A DNA stretch of 64,000 bases from CAVQUE01 sp046290435 (lineage in GTDB: Bacteria > Actinomycetota > Acidimicrobiia > Acidimicrobiales > UBA8592), in contig JBKAGO010000039.1 in assembly GCA_046290435.1 (NCBI GenBank), positions 1 to 64,000 of the forward strand, in the 5' to 3' direction. Below are positions 42,147-50,680 of the stretch, piece after piece. Both the position numbers and the translations under genes were made by a program. The number at the start of each line of letters is the position of its first letter. Positions within the stretch are counted from its first letter, which is position 1. The notes under the pieces were generated by a model that saw only the letters and a list, made by a program, of their open reading frames with translations, made no database searches and was not told the DNA's origin.

Positions 42147-42625
42147 GCACCGCGACGAGAGCGCGCCGCCATCCGGAGCCGAAGCGTGCGCCGCGCCCGG
42201 TCGTTGCGGCGCGACGCCCCGGTCGGCCGAGCCTCGCGGCGCGCATCGTCCGTATCTCCACCGTCGTGATCGTGTTCTTCGCCGTGCTCGTGCTGTTCGG
42301 CCTCGTGGCCTTCCACGCGCTGATCGTGCGCAACCAGACCCGCATCGACACCCTCAACGCCGAGATCGCCGAGGCGACGCGCGCCCGCCAGGAGCTCCAC
42401 CTCGCCGTGGCTCAACTCGAGGCACCCGATCGCATCAGGGCCGAAGCGATCGGCCGCCTCGGCATGATCGAACCCGCCGAGGTCATCTACCTCGAGCCGC
42501 TGCCGGCGGAGGCGGTCGCCGACGTCGTGCCCGCCGACGCCGCGTCCGAAGCCGGTCTCTCCTCGCCGGCCTCGTCCGACGAAGGCGACGCCGACGCCGA
42601 CGACTCGACGAGGGCTATCGACTGA
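42143..42625 (+). CDS. ftsL: cell division protein FtsL-like
   Basis: 160 aa from TTG at 42143. Bitopic topology: basic cytosolic N-terminus (RARRHPEPKRAPRP), one membrane helix (about 36-58), then a coiled-coil/leucine-zipper segment (RIDTLNAEIAEATRARQELHLAVAQLE) and the conserved LGMIEPAEVIYLEPLP. FtsL assignments rest on position and topology because the sequence is poorly conserved. Unlike most, it has a 40-residue acidic Ser/Ala/Asp tail. Part of the FtsQLB divisome complex. Confidence 0.85.
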   Translation: MSTATRARRHPEPKRAPRPVVAARRPGRPSLAARIVRISTVVIVFFAVLVLFGLVAFHALIVRNQTRIDTLNAEIAEATRARQELHLAVAQLEAPDRIRAEAIGRLGMIEPAEVIYLEPLPAEAVADVVPADAASEAGLSSPASSDEGDADADDSTRAID

Positions 42626-44391
42626 TGGCCTCGACGAGAGGCACGGGATCGCCTGCCGTTTCCTATGATCCGGGTCGTCGTATCGCGGTGATGGTGCTGA
42701 TGCTGGTCGTCGTGGCCGGTGCTCTCGTCGTCCAGATGGTGCGCATCCAGGTCTTCGATCGCGAGCGCTATGTCGCCTGGGGACAGGACCAGTGGTCCCG
42801 GTCGGTCGTTCTCGCCGGCGAGCGCGGTGACCTCGTCGATCGACACGGCGAGACCCTGGCAGTGACGATGCCCAATCCGGTCATCTGGGTCGACCCGCGA
42901 CTCGTCGTCGACCCCGTTGCCCAGGCCGAGGAGCTCGCCCCGGTACTCGGCCGAGAGCCGGCCGAGATCGCCGACATCCTCGACGACGACGGCGTCTTCC
43001 GGTATCTGGATCGTCCGAGCGACCCGGACACCGCGGCGGCCATCGAGGCCATGGCGGACATGCCCGGGGTGTTCGTGACGGAGGAACCGGCGCGGTTCCG
43101 GCCCAACGGCACCCTGGCGCGCTCGGTGCTCGGGCTCACCGATGTCGATCAGATCGGGATCAGCGGCATAGAGAAGCAGTACGACGAGACCCTCGCCGGC
43201 GAGGGCGGCCAGATGATGTCGGAACGCTCGATCGACGGCCGCACCATTCCCGCCAGTGAACGCATCATCGAGCCCGCCGAGCAGGGAGCCGACCTGCGGC
43301 TGACGATCGATCGGGCACTGCAGTTCGAGGTGGAGCGGAGCCTGATCGACACCGTCGAGGCCGAGAACGCCGAGGGCGGGGTGGTCGTCATCACCCAACC
43401 CGCGACCGGCGAGATCCTCGCCATGGCCTCGGTGGCCAGGAACGGCGACGGCCAGGTCGTCGCGACTCCCGACAACCGGGCTGTCACCTGGACCTATGAG
43501 CCCGCGTCGGTCATGAAGGCGCTCACCTTCTCGGCGGTCCTCGACAGCGGGCTCGCGTCGCCGTCGACGGTCGCAGTGATCCCCGACACGATCAACCTCT
43601 ACGAGGAGTCCTTCACCGACGACCAGCTCTACGGGAGCCGTGCGATGACGCCGACCGAGATCCTGGTCTGGTCCTCGAACACCGGCACCGTGAAGTGGGC
43701 GCTCGACCTCGGGGCGACGGCGTTGCACGACTACCTCCGTGCGTTCGGCCTGGGCAGCGCGACGGGGTTGGGTTTCCCCGGCGAGTCCGCCGGGCTGTTC
43801 GACGACGTCGAGGACTGGTCCGGCACCTCGATCGCATCCATCTCGCTGGGGCAGGGCATCTCCGTCACCCCGTTGCAGATGTTGGCGGCCTACAACACCA
43901 TCGCCAACGGTGGCCTCTACGTCGCTCCCCGGCTCGTGGCCGAGGTCTTCTCCGAAGACGGGTCCCGACGGCCCGAGTCGACGCCGGCCCGTCGGGTCAT
44001 CGGTGCCGAGACGGCAGCGTCGGTCCGTGACATGCTGACCCGCGTGGTCGTCGACGGCACCGCCCGGCGGGCCCTGGTGCCGGGATACGACATCGCGGCC
44101 AAGACGGGCACGGCCCAGAAGCCCCAGGAGGGCGGGGGCTACACCGATGAGTTCGGCGAGTACCACTATGTTGCGACCTTGGCCGGCTTCTTCCCGTCCG
44201 AACACCCGGAGTTCTCGATGATCGTCGTCATCGACGAGCCCTCCCCGGAGATCTACGCCAGTCGTGTCAGCGCCCCGCTGTTCGGCGAGCTCGCGGCATG
44301 GACGCTGCGTCACTACCAGGTCTCACCCGACACCGATCTCGTCTTCGAGGAGACAGCCGCCGGCCCCGCCGAAGGTGAGGTCGGGCCGTGA
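42625..44391 (+). CDS. ftsI: penicillin-binding protein 3 / FtsI, septal transpeptidase
   Basis: 588 aa, ATG 42625 (TGATG overlap with ftsL). One membrane helix (about 22-44), a non-catalytic N-terminal domain with RGDLVDRHGE, then the transpeptidase with SxxK (EPASVMKALTF), SxN (WSSNTGTV) and KTGTA motifs, all intact, and typical segments LGQGISVTPLQMLAAY and GFFPSEHPEFSMIV. Cross-links septal peptidoglycan with FtsW (also in this cluster). The GTG start of murE lies in its stop. Confidence 0.95.
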   Translation: MASTRGTGSPAVSYDPGRRIAVMVLMLVVVAGALVVQMVRIQVFDRERYVAWGQDQWSRSVVLAGERGDLVDRHGETLAVTMPNPVIWVDPRLVVDPVAQAEELAPVLGREPAEIADILDDDGVFRYLDRPSDPDTAAAIEAMADMPGVFVTEEPARFRPNGTLARSVLGLTDVDQIGISGIEKQYDETLAGEGGQMMSERSIDGRTIPASERIIEPAEQGADLRLTIDRALQFEVERSLIDTVEAENAEGGVVVITQPATGEILAMASVARNGDGQVVATPDNRAVTWTYEPASVMKALTFSAVLDSGLASPSTVAVIPDTINLYEESFTDDQLYGSRAMTPTEILVWSSNTGTVKWALDLGATALHDYLRAFGLGSATGLGFPGESAGLFDDVEDWSGTSIASISLGQGISVTPLQMLAAYNTIANGGLYVAPRLVAEVFSEDGSRRPESTPARRVIGAETAASVRDMLTRVVVDGTARRALVPGYDIAAKTGTAQKPQEGGGYTDEFGEYHYVATLAGFFPSEHPEFSMIVVIDEPSPEIYASRVSAPLFGELAAWTLRHYQVSPDTDLVFEETAAGPAEGEVGP

Positions 44392-45881
44392 GGCTCAGTC
44401 GGATCGTGACGCTCGCGGCGCGTCGATCGCCCCAGATGGGGTGGGCGACGGTGGCCCCGACCGGCGCCGGCCACGGCCACGAAGACCCCGAGATCAACGC
44501 GATCCGGTTCGACTCGCGGGCGGTCGAGCCGGGCGATCTGTTCGTGGCCCTCGTCGGCGAACGCGAGGACGGTCACGGCCACGCGACCGCAGCCGTCGAG
44601 GCGGGCGCAGCCGCGCTTCTCGTGCAGCGTCGTCTCGGATCGGTCGAGGATCCCGCCGCGTTCTCGGTTCCCCAGATCATCGTGGACGCCACACGCCCCG
44701 CCATGGCGATGCTCGCCTGCGCGCTCGAGCGCGACCCGACCGCCGAACTCTTCGCGGTCGGCATCACCGGCACGAACGGCAAGACCACGACCACCCACCT
44801 CGCCGCATCGATCCTCGATCACGCAGGTGTCGCTTGCGGGCAGATCGGCACGCTCACGGGCGAACGTACGACTCCGGAGTCACCGGACCTCCAGCGCCGC
44901 CTGCGGGCAATGGTCGACTCGGGATTCCAGGCGGTGGCCCTGGAGGTCTCGTCGCATTCGCTCGTGCAGGACCGGGTGCTCGGCGCACGCTTCGACGTCG
45001 GCGTGTTCACGAACCTGAGCCCGGACCACCTGGACTACCACGGCACGATGGAGTCCTACTTCGCCGCCAAGGCGTCGATGTTCCGCACGGGAATGATCTC
45101 GTCCGCGGTGGTCAACGGCGACGACCCTTGGGGCCGCCGTCTGGCCGACGAACTGGGGGAACGGCCGGCGCTGACCGTCCGGGTCGTCACCGCTGCCGAT
45201 GCCGAGGACCTGACCTGCAGCATCGACGGGTCGACCTTCCGATGGCGTGGGCAGCAGGTCCGCTTGTCCATCCCGGGCCGGTTCAACGTCGACAACGCCG
45301 TCGCCGCAGCGGAGGCGGCTCGTTTCGGCGGCGTCTCCGACGCTGCGATCGCGGCCGGTCTCTCGGCTGCCGGTCAGGTGCCGGGTCGCTTCGAGATCGT
45401 CGCCCGCGCCGACGTGGCGACCGACCGACCGACCGTGGTCGTGGACTATGCCCACACCCCCGACGGGCTCACCAAGGTGCTCGAGGCGGTTCGGGAGCTC
45501 GCACCGGCGGCGGGCATCGCGGTGGTGTTCGGCTGCGGCGGGGATCGGGACCGCGAGAAGCGCCCGTTGATGGGAGCCGCCGCAGCGGCCGGTGCCGATC
45601 ACGTGATCGTGACCTCGGACAATCCCCGGAGCGAGGATCCCGACGAGATCATCGCTGCGATCGTCGCAGGACTGGGCCCAGGGGCCGGCCATGAGGTCCA
45701 GCCCGACCGTGCCGAGGCGATCGGCGCCGCGATCGCCGGCCACGGTGCCGGCGATGTCGTCGTCGTGGCCGGCAAGGGCCACGAGGTGACCCAGACGATC
45801 GGCGAGTCGGTGCTCCCGTTCGATGATCGCGAGGTCGCTCGCCGCGCGATCGCCGCCGGCGGGGCCGGAGGAGACGCATGA
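44388..45881 (+). CDS. murE: UDP-MurNAc-tripeptide synthetase
   Basis: 497 aa. Mur ligase fold: INAIRFDSRAVEPGDLF domain, ATP site GITGTNGKTTTTH, central EVSSHSLVQDR, NLSPDHLDYHGTMESY, VVDYAHTPDGLTKVL and FGCGGDRDREKRPLM. The substrate-binding loop reads SDNPR: DNPR is the meso-diaminopimelate signature, so the third residue of the stem peptide is probably mDAP. ATP-dependent, cytosolic. No murF follows: mraY begins in its stop codon. Confidence 0.95.
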   Translation: MRLSRIVTLAARRSPQMGWATVAPTGAGHGHEDPEINAIRFDSRAVEPGDLFVALVGEREDGHGHATAAVEAGAAALLVQRRLGSVEDPAAFSVPQIIVDATRPAMAMLACALERDPTAELFAVGITGTNGKTTTTHLAASILDHAGVACGQIGTLTGERTTPESPDLQRRLRAMVDSGFQAVALEVSSHSLVQDRVLGARFDVGVFTNLSPDHLDYHGTMESYFAAKASMFRTGMISSAVVNGDDPWGRRLADELGERPALTVRVVTAADAEDLTCSIDGSTFRWRGQQVRLSIPGRFNVDNAVAAAEAARFGGVSDAAIAAGLSAAGQVPGRFEIVARADVATDRPTVVVDYAHTPDGLTKVLEAVRELAPAAGIAVVFGCGGDRDREKRPLMGAAAAAGADHVIVTSDNPRSEDPDEIIAAIVAGLGPGAGHEVQPDRAEAIGAAIAGHGAGDVVVVAGKGHEVTQTIGESVLPFDDREVARRAIAAGGAGGDA

Positions 45882-46924
45882 TCCGCCTACTCATCGCCGT
45901 ATCCATCTCGGGCGCGGTCTCGCTGGTCGGCACGAAGTACCTGATCGAATGGCTGACCCGCCATCGCATCGGCCAGCCCATCCGCGCCGACGGTCCCGGC
46001 GGCCACATGACCAAGGCCGGTACCCCCACCATGGGCGGCGCGGCCATCGTCGGCGGCGCCGTCGTCGCGTACGTACTGAGCGACTTCGCTGCCGGTGTCT
46101 TCACCCGAACCGGCATCTTCGTGATGCTCGCGATCCTCGGTGCCGGCATCGTCGGCCTGCTCGACGACGGTCTGAAGGTCACCCGCGAGCGCAACCTCGG
46201 GCTCAACAAGAAGGCGAAGATCATCGGGCTGCTGGTCGTGGCCTTCGGCTTCGCGATCCTGATGGTCACCTTCACCGAGGTCCAGACCGAGATCGGATTC
46301 ACCCGCGTCGACACGCTCAGCATCGACCTGGGGCCGGTCCTGTGGGTCTTCTGGGCGGTGCTGTTGATCCTCGGTACGGCGAACGCCGTCAACCTGACCG
46401 ATGGGCTCGACGGGCTGGCCGCCGGATCGGCCACGATGTCGTACTTCGCGTTCACGGTGATCGCGTTCTGGGCGTTCCGGAACGAGTCCATCTACCAGCT
46501 CGACCATGCGCTCGACCTCGCGGTGGTGGCCGTTGCGATGCTCGGCGCGTGCGTCGGGTTCCTGTGGTGGAACGCGGCGCCGGCGCAGATCTTCATGGGT
46601 GACACGGGGTCGCTGGCGATCGGCACCGGTCTGGCGTGCCTGGCGCTGGCGACCAACACCGAACTCCTGCTGCCCATCCTCGGCGGCCTCTTCGTCGCCG
46701 AGACCCTGTCGGTCATCGTGCAGGTCGCCTCGTTCCGGCTGTTCGGACGGCGGGTGTTCCGCATGGCGCCGTTCCACCATCACTTCGAGTTGCTCGGCTG
46801 GCCCGAGACCACCGTCATCATCCGGTTCTGGCTGATCGCCGGCTTCTTGACGGCGGTGGGGTTGGGCATCTTCTATGCCGACTTCCTCGAGGTGTCCGGT
46901 CTCGGCGGGGTGGTCACCCCGTGA
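45878..46924 (+). CDS. mraY: phospho-MurNAc-pentapeptide-transferase
   Basis: 348 aa, ten predicted helices. Signatures: GTPTMGG in the first cytosolic loop, GLLDDGLKVTRERNLGL, NAVNLTDGLDGLA (active Asp region), FMGDTGSLAIG, and APFHHHFELLGWPE (the HHH loop). Transfers phospho-MurNAc-pentapeptide to undecaprenyl-phosphate (lipid I) at the inner face of the membrane. Its stop overlaps the first of two tandem 65-bp units. Confidence 0.95.
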   Translation: MIRLLIAVSISGAVSLVGTKYLIEWLTRHRIGQPIRADGPGGHMTKAGTPTMGGAAIVGGAVVAYVLSDFAAGVFTRTGIFVMLAILGAGIVGLLDDGLKVTRERNLGLNKKAKIIGLLVVAFGFAILMVTFTEVQTEIGFTRVDTLSIDLGPVLWVFWAVLLILGTANAVNLTDGLDGLAAGSATMSYFAFTVIAFWAFRNESIYQLDHALDLAVVAVAMLGACVGFLWWNAAPAQIFMGDTGSLAIGTGLACLALATNTELLLPILGGLFVAETLSVIVQVASFRLFGRRVFRMAPFHHHFELLGWPETTVIIRFWLIAGFLTAVGLGIFYADFLEVSGLGGVVTP

Positions 46925-46989
46925 GTGACGAGCGTGCGAGGAGCGGGGCCCGCCGGCCCGGCCCGCAGGGCCAAGAGGCAGGATCGTGA
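46921..46989 (+). CDS. 22-codon ORF, repeat unit 1, coupled to mraY
   Basis: GTG at 46921 overlaps the mraY stop as GTGA and the ORF ends at TGA 46987-46989, which overlaps the next GTG. The peptide begins VSDERARSGARRPG and is basic and Gly/Arg-rich. No independent Shine-Dalgarno is seen before this first copy, so expression would need reinitiation from mraY. Whether it is translated is unknown. Confidence 0.45.
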   Translation: MSDERARSGARRPGPQGQEAGS

Positions 46990-47050
46990 GTGACGAGCGT
47001 GCGAGGAGCGGGGCCCGCCGGCCCGGCCCGCAGGGCCAAGAGGCAGGATC
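46921..47050 (+). repeat. exact 65-bp tandem duplication between mraY and murD
   Basis: Units at 46921-46985 and 46986-47050 are identical, followed by GTGAG of murD at 47051-47055 as a third truncated start. Each begins GTGAGTGACGAGCGTGCGAG and ends CCAAGAGGCAGGATC. The GTG of unit 1 overlaps the mraY stop as GTGA; each unit encodes 22 codons ending in a TGA that again overlaps the next GTG. AGAGG near the unit end lies 7 nt before the next GTG and can serve as a Shine-Dalgarno. Confidence 0.97.
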
Positions 47051-47054
47051 GTGA
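46986..47054 (+). CDS. 22-codon ORF, repeat unit 2, coupled to murD
   Basis: Identical in sequence to unit 1. GTG at 46986 has AGAGG 7 nt upstream inside the first unit, and its TGA (47052-47054) overlaps the murD GTG at 47051, so its translation would deliver ribosomes to murD. Confidence 0.45.
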   Translation: MSDERARSGARRPGPQGQEAGS

Positions 47055-48400
47055 GCAGGGAGGTTCCCGTCGCAGGAGAGCGGGCGTTGGTCGTGGGCTT
47101 CGGTCTCCACGGCAGAGCCGTCGCGGCTGCCTTGTCAGCCCGTGGGATCGGCGCCGTCGTCGTGGACGATGCGCCCAACGACGCGGCGCGTGCGGCGGCG
47201 GAGGCAGCCGGCGTCGAACTGCTCGTGCCGTCGGCCGTCGAACTCGATGCCCTCGTCGCGGATGCCGCAGCGGTCGTCCCGACACCCGGCCTGCCCGACG
47301 CCCACATCGTGTTCGGATTCGCCGCCGCCCACGGCGTGCCGGTCGTCAGCGAGTTCGATCTCGCGGGGGCGTGGGATGATCGCCCCATCGTCGCCATCAC
47401 CGGCACCAACGGCAAGACGACCGTCACCACGATGGTCACCGAGATGCTCGTGCGCAGTGGGCTGGAAGCCGTCATGGCCGGCAACACCGATGTGCCGTTG
47501 GTGACCGCCATCGATGACGTGGCCGCCGATGTGTTCGTGGTCGAGGCATCGTCGTTCCGCCTCGGTCACTCTCGATCGTTCCGCCCGAAGGTGGCCACGT
47601 GGCTCAACTTCGACCCCGACCACCTCGACGTGCATGCTTCGCTGGCTGCCTACGAGCGCGCCAAGGCCCGCATCTGGGATGACCAGGAGGCCGACGACAT
47701 CGCCGTCGCGAACGCTGAGGACCCCATCGTGATGCGCAACCTCGTGGGCCGGGCCCGCCGGGTCACGTTCGGTCTCTCCAGCGGCGACGCGCGTGTCGTC
47801 GATGACGTCTTGGTCGTCGATGGCGAACCGCTCATCGCGGCGTCGGAGCTGGCCCGGTCCCTGCCACACGACCGGGCCAATGCCCTGGCCGCAGCGATCA
47901 CCGCTCTGGCGGCGGGCGCCGATCGGGACGCGGTGCGCGACACTCTCGCCCATTTCTCCGGTCTGGCGCATCGCGTCGCTTTGGTGGGGGAGTCGCAGGG
48001 TGTGCGCTGGTTCGACGATTCGAAGGCGACCACCCCCCATGCGGTGCTCGCCGGCGTCGGCGGCTTCGACTCGGTCGTGTTGATCGCAGGGGGGCGGAAC
48101 AAGGGCGTGGACCTGTCACCGCTCGGCACGCTGGCCGAGCGGGTGCGGGCCGTCGTCGCCATCGGTGAGGCGACACCGGAGGTCGCTGCGGCGTTCGCCG
48201 GCGGACCACCGGTGCGCCCTGCGGGCACGATGGCCGATGCGGTGCGGTTGGCCGCAGGGCTCGCCAGGCCCGGCGATGCCGTGGTCCTGTCGCCCGGCTG
48301 CACGTCCTATGACTGGTATTCGAGTTACGCGGAGCGAGGCGACGACTTCGCCGCGCTGGTGCGCCATCTGGTGATCGACGGGGAGCAGGCTGGTGACTGA
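47051..48400 (+). CDS. murD: UDP-MurNAc-L-alanine:D-glutamate ligase
   Basis: 449 aa from GTG 47051. Motifs: LVVGFGLHGRAVAAAL (N-terminal nucleotide fold), ITGTNGKTTVTTM (P-loop), EASSFRLGHS, NFDPDHLDVHASLAAY, the ADDSKATTPHA-type loop FDDSKATTPHA, and the C-terminal SPGCTSYDWYSSYAERGDDF. It adds D-Glu to UDP-MurNAc-L-Ala in the cytosol. Shine-Dalgarno supplied by the 65-bp repeat. Overlaps ftsW by 8 nt. Confidence 0.95.
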   Translation: MSREVPVAGERALVVGFGLHGRAVAAALSARGIGAVVVDDAPNDAARAAAEAAGVELLVPSAVELDALVADAAAVVPTPGLPDAHIVFGFAAAHGVPVVSEFDLAGAWDDRPIVAITGTNGKTTVTTMVTEMLVRSGLEAVMAGNTDVPLVTAIDDVAADVFVVEASSFRLGHSRSFRPKVATWLNFDPDHLDVHASLAAYERAKARIWDDQEADDIAVANAEDPIVMRNLVGRARRVTFGLSSGDARVVDDVLVVDGEPLIAASELARSLPHDRANALAAAITALAAGADRDAVRDTLAHFSGLAHRVALVGESQGVRWFDDSKATTPHAVLAGVGGFDSVVLIAGGRNKGVDLSPLGTLAERVRAVVAIGEATPEVAAAFAGGPPVRPAGTMADAVRLAAGLARPGDAVVLSPGCTSYDWYSSYAERGDDFAALVRHLVIDGEQAGD

Positions 48401-49580
48401 CGCCTCCGTGGCCCGACCGTCGTACCGGTCGTCGGTCAAGCGCATGATCCACGACACCCTCGGGGTCGTCGAACGACGCGATCCGGGGGGCTGGGGCACC
48501 GCCCAGGTCGTGGTGATCATCCTCGTGGCCCTGTTGAACATCATCGGTCTGGCGATGGTGCTGTCGGTGTCGTCGGTGACGGCGACGATCGAGGGCAACG
48601 ACACCTGGTACTACTTCGTCCGCCAGAGCCTGTGGATCTCGATGGGCACCGTGGCCCTGGTCGTGCTGCGCAGCATCGACTACCACATCTGGCGCCGATT
48701 CGTGCCGCTCGCTCTGGTGATCACCTTTGCCATGCTGATGGCGGTGCTGGTGCCGGGCATCGGCCTCACGGTCAACGGTGCCCGCCGCTGGCTGGGTGTG
48801 GGGCCGCTGACCGTGCAACCGACCGAGCTGTTCAAGCTGACGATGCTCGTCTACACGGCGGACCTCATGGCCCGACGGAGCCATGTGCTCGACTCCCCAC
48901 GCAAGACCCTCGTTCCGGTGCTGGTGGTATTCGGTGCCGGTGGAGCACTGATCATGTTGCAGCCGGATCTCGGCAGCGTCATCGTCGCCGGGGGCATCAC
49001 CACAGCGGTGCTCTTCGCCGGCGGCGTCCGGTTGGCTCCGCTCGCGGGTGGCGCTTCGGCCGGTTTGGCTCTGGCTGCGATCCTGGCGATCGCCGCTCCC
49101 TACCGACGCGCCCGCGTGATGGCGTTCATCGACCCCTGGGAGTCACCCGACAGCATCGGCTACCAGAACATCCAATCGCTGGTGGGTATCGCCAGCGGTG
49201 GCGTGACGGGTGTGGGCATCGGTGAGGGGCGCGTCAAATGGGGATACCTACCCGAGGCACACACCGACTTCATCTTCGCTGTGGTGGCCGAGGAGATGGG
49301 CCTGGTCGGATCGTTGCTCGTGCTCTCGCTGTTCGTGCTGATCGCCGTGATGGGGATCCGCATCGCACTCCGGGCGCCCGACCGGTTCGGCACGTTGGTG
49401 GCCATCGGGATCGTGGTGTGGCTCGTCACCCAGGCGATCGTCAACATCGGCGCCGTCGTCGGGGTGTTGCCGATCACCGGGATCCCGTTGCCGTTCGTCT
49501 CCTTCGGTGGGACGTCGCTCGTCGTCGGCATGGCTGCGGTGGGCCTGTTGCTCCAGATCGGCCGGCAGGGGCGAGCATGA
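48393..49580 (+). CDS. ftsW: septal peptidoglycan polymerase FtsW
   Basis: 395 aa, GTG start at 48393 inside the end of murD. Ten hydrophobic segments. SEDS-family signatures: NGARRWLGVGPLTVQPTELFKL, LQPDLGSVIV, the large extracytoplasmic loop with EAHTDFIFAVVAEEMGLVG and the C-terminal GVLPITGIPLPFVSFGGTS. Polymerises lipid II at the septum together with FtsI. murG begins in its stop. Confidence 0.93.
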   Translation: MTDASVARPSYRSSVKRMIHDTLGVVERRDPGGWGTAQVVVIILVALLNIIGLAMVLSVSSVTATIEGNDTWYYFVRQSLWISMGTVALVVLRSIDYHIWRRFVPLALVITFAMLMAVLVPGIGLTVNGARRWLGVGPLTVQPTELFKLTMLVYTADLMARRSHVLDSPRKTLVPVLVVFGAGGALIMLQPDLGSVIVAGGITTAVLFAGGVRLAPLAGGASAGLALAAILAIAAPYRRARVMAFIDPWESPDSIGYQNIQSLVGIASGGVTGVGIGEGRVKWGYLPEAHTDFIFAVVAEEMGLVGSLLVLSLFVLIAVMGIRIALRAPDRFGTLVAIGIVVWLVTQAIVNIGAVVGVLPITGIPLPFVSFGGTSLVVGMAAVGLLLQIGRQGRA

Positions 49581-50680
49581 CCGAGTTCCTCATCGCCGGC
49601 GGGGGCACGGCCGGCCATGTCCACCCGGGCCTGTCCGTTGCCCGGGCCCTGGTGGCGCGTGGTCACGACGTCGAGTCGGTGCTCTACGTCGGGAGCGCCC
49701 GAGGGATCGAAGCCGAGCTCGTTCCGGCTGCGGGCTTCGAGCTCGTCGCCCTGCCGGGCCGCGGCATACCTCGGCGGGTCGGTCTCGACGCCGTTCGGGC
49801 GGCGGCGAGCCTGGCCCGGGGAGTCTTCGCCGGTATCGCCGTCGTCTGGCGGACCCGACCCGCGGTCGTGTTGTCGCTCGGCGGCTACGCGGCCGTGCCC
49901 TGTGCGGTCGGCGCGCTGGTCCGGCGGGTGCCGGTGGTGATCCACGAGCAGAACGCGGTGCCCGGCGCGGCCAATCGTCTGATCGCCCGCTGGGCCGTCG
50001 CCTGTGCGGTCTCGTATCCCGACACCCCGCTGCCACGAGCCACGGTGACGGGCAACCCGGTCCGCGCCGAGATGCTCGAGATCGATCGCGCACACAGCCG
50101 CGAGGAGATCCGCGCCCGGCTCGGCATCGATGACGATCAGGTGCTGGTGGTGGCGACCGGGGGGTCCCTGGGTGCACTCAACATCAACCGGGCCGTCCTC
50201 GCGGCCGCACGGCAATGGCGCGACCGCAGCGATCTCGTCGTCCACCACGTGATCGGGGCACGCGACTGGGATCTCCTGGCCGACGAGCGCGCGAACGCAG
50301 CGTCGCACGCCCTCGACTACCGGGCCGTGCGCTACGAGCACGACATGCCCTCGATGTTCGCAGCGGCCGATCTGGTGGTCTCGCGCGCAGGTGCGTCCAC
50401 GATCGCCGAACTCGCGGTCGTCGGTGTGGCCTCGATCCTGGTTCCTCTGCCGTCGGCGCCCGGCGATCACCAGCGGGCGAACGCGGGTGCCCTCGTCGCC
50501 GCCGGGGCCGCCCGTCTCGTCGACGACGACCGACTCGATGGCCCGAGATTGTGTGCCGTGCTCGAGGAACTCCTCGCCGTGCCTGGCACGCTCGATGCCA
50601 TGGCCGGCGATGCCGCACGGGTCGGTCGTTCCGACGCCGCCGACCGCGTCGCCCAGATGCTGGAGGACCACTCCCGATGA
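49577..50680 (+). CDS. murG: MurG, lipid II synthase
   Basis: 367 aa of the GT-B fold. Signatures: LIAGGGTAGHVHPGLSVA (first Gly-rich loop), RGIPRR, GGYAAVPC, EQNAVPGAANR, TGNPVR, TGGSLGALNIN (second loop), and RAGASTIAEL with the PGDHQRANA segment. It transfers GlcNAc from UDP-GlcNAc to lipid I to make lipid II at the inner face of the membrane. Starts and stops overlap ftsW and murC (ATGA). Confidence 0.95.
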   Translation: MTEFLIAGGGTAGHVHPGLSVARALVARGHDVESVLYVGSARGIEAELVPAAGFELVALPGRGIPRRVGLDAVRAAASLARGVFAGIAVVWRTRPAVVLSLGGYAAVPCAVGALVRRVPVVIHEQNAVPGAANRLIARWAVACAVSYPDTPLPRATVTGNPVRAEMLEIDRAHSREEIRARLGIDDDQVLVVATGGSLGALNINRAVLAAARQWRDRSDLVVHHVIGARDWDLLADERANAASHALDYRAVRYEHDMPSMFAAADLVVSRAGASTIAELAVVGVASILVPLPSAPGDHQRANAGALVAAGAARLVDDDRLDGPRLCAVLEELLAVPGTLDAMAGDAARVGRSDAADRVAQMLEDHSR

